The notes under the pieces are model-generated. The model worked only from the letters and a program-made list of their open reading frames with translations, had not been told where the DNA came from and did no database searches. From NCBI GenBank assembly GCA_014706295.1, contig JACSVZ010000007.1:50358975-50422974 (forward strand): a DNA stretch of 64,000 nt. Direction: 5' to 3'. Within the stretch, counting starts at the first letter, position 1. Every line of letters begins with the position of its first letter. This DNA comes from Lycocorax pyrrhopterus obiensis. Lineage: Eukaryota > Chordata > Aves > Passeriformes > Paradisaeidae. Made by a program: the position numbers and the translations under genes. This document shows positions 63,462 to 64,000 of this stretch, piece by piece.

Positions 63462-64000
63462 TGACCCAGGAATGCCTTGTTTCTCTCTTGTTTCAGAAAA
63501 AGGGCTGTTTCTGCCTTGAAGGTGTACATGAAAGTAGAGAATGAACTTGAATTGCAGCAAGGGAAGTTCAGAACATTAATAAAAACCTTCTGGTCAAGCC
63601 AGTGACAGGTTGCCTTGGAGAGAATCCAGCACGGCAGCAATGGGACCCTCTGAGCCCACTTCAGACAGCTGTTGTTGGGGAAAATATTGACACAGCTGGT
63701 TCTGCCCCAGCACAGGGGAGCATTTTTTATGGTGTATACCCCTCCACTGCTTCCTTCTCTTTCGGTCACTAAACAAAGTTTCCTTGTTTGCCCTTTCAGG
63801 GCTCTTCACCGATCACCTCTCAATCAGTACTGACATGTCAGCTCTGGTAGCCGGTAGACCAATACTGCAAGACTCCACTGTCCATGAGTTGTTCTTTTGA
63901 ATAAGCATCATTTTTACCTTCTCTCATGTTACTTTTCACACTCCTGATAAACATTGTCAAGCATTAATTGTTAAAAAACTTCTCTGCTGCAAAGCTAATC
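63462..64000. other. intergenic, no gene seen
   Basis: No recognised gene or repeat. Two overlapping minus-strand ORFs (71 and 113 codons) lack motifs. Confidence 0.45.

Noticed and set aside
63462..63900. Possible old CR1 around a caggttgccttggagagaat-like stretch
   Set aside because: The similarity is too short and the order of CR1 landmarks is not kept.
61331..64000. Possible 3' end of ATG2B on the minus strand
   Set aside because: No recognisable ATG2B coding sequence; any 3' UTR could not be told from intergenic DNA.

Overview
This window looks like avian genomic DNA, probably from a passerine or other neoavian bird. It is AT-rich with very little coding sequence, carries many CR1 LINE fragments on both strands, and has several LTRs of the types common in passerine genomes. 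No bacterial-type genes, operons or CRISPR arrays are present. The species call is an inference from repeat types; the bird call is firmer.

Two protein-coding genes are clear. Both are on the + strand and both are kinin-binding G-protein-coupled receptors, each with its receptor body in one exon: BDKRB2 (coding exon 49617-50759) and BDKRB1 (59412-60497), with 8.65 kb between stop and start. This is the conserved vertebrate pair (human 14q32 order: C14orf132, BDKRB2, BDKRB1, ATG2B). Both show the marks of working class-A receptors: Asn in TM1, Asp in TM2, DRY, the TM3-ECL2 cysteine pair, CWxP and NPxxY. In each case a splice acceptor lies just before the most likely start codon, so upstream exons should exist. 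A GC- and CpG-richer patch near 30.17-30.54 kb is a candidate for the distal BDKRB2 promoter or first exon, but this is unproven.

Layout: 1-30 kb is intergenic, with an LTR (about 497-1078), small CR1 pieces, an ancient CR1 (13.1-13.6 kb), an ERVL-like LTR (about 14.1-14.4 kb), a CR1 3' end carrying a tandem duplication (16.2-16.5 kb), a solo ERVK-type LTR with perfect 6-bp target duplication (17122-17768), a long antisense CR1 (18.5-19.65 kb) and a dead CR1 reverse transcriptase (25.2-26.37 kb). 30-49.6 kb is probably BDKRB2 5' flank or intron, with more CR1 pieces and a GC-rich LTR-like or PBS-like stretch at 46.5-47.2 kb. 49.6-52.5 kb is the BDKRB2 terminal exon and 3' UTR. 52.5-59.4 kb lies between the receptors and holds an LTR with perfect terminal inverted repeats only about 430 bp before the BDKRB1 start. 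59.4-61.3 kb is the BDKRB1 terminal exon. 61.3-64 kb holds a long purine microsatellite and a short LTR.

I found no previously undescribed biological system. The best leads are possible regulatory effects of the LTR beside BDKRB1, the candidate distal BDKRB2 promoter, the two-phase purine microsatellite, and an unexplained 27-bp repeat pair.
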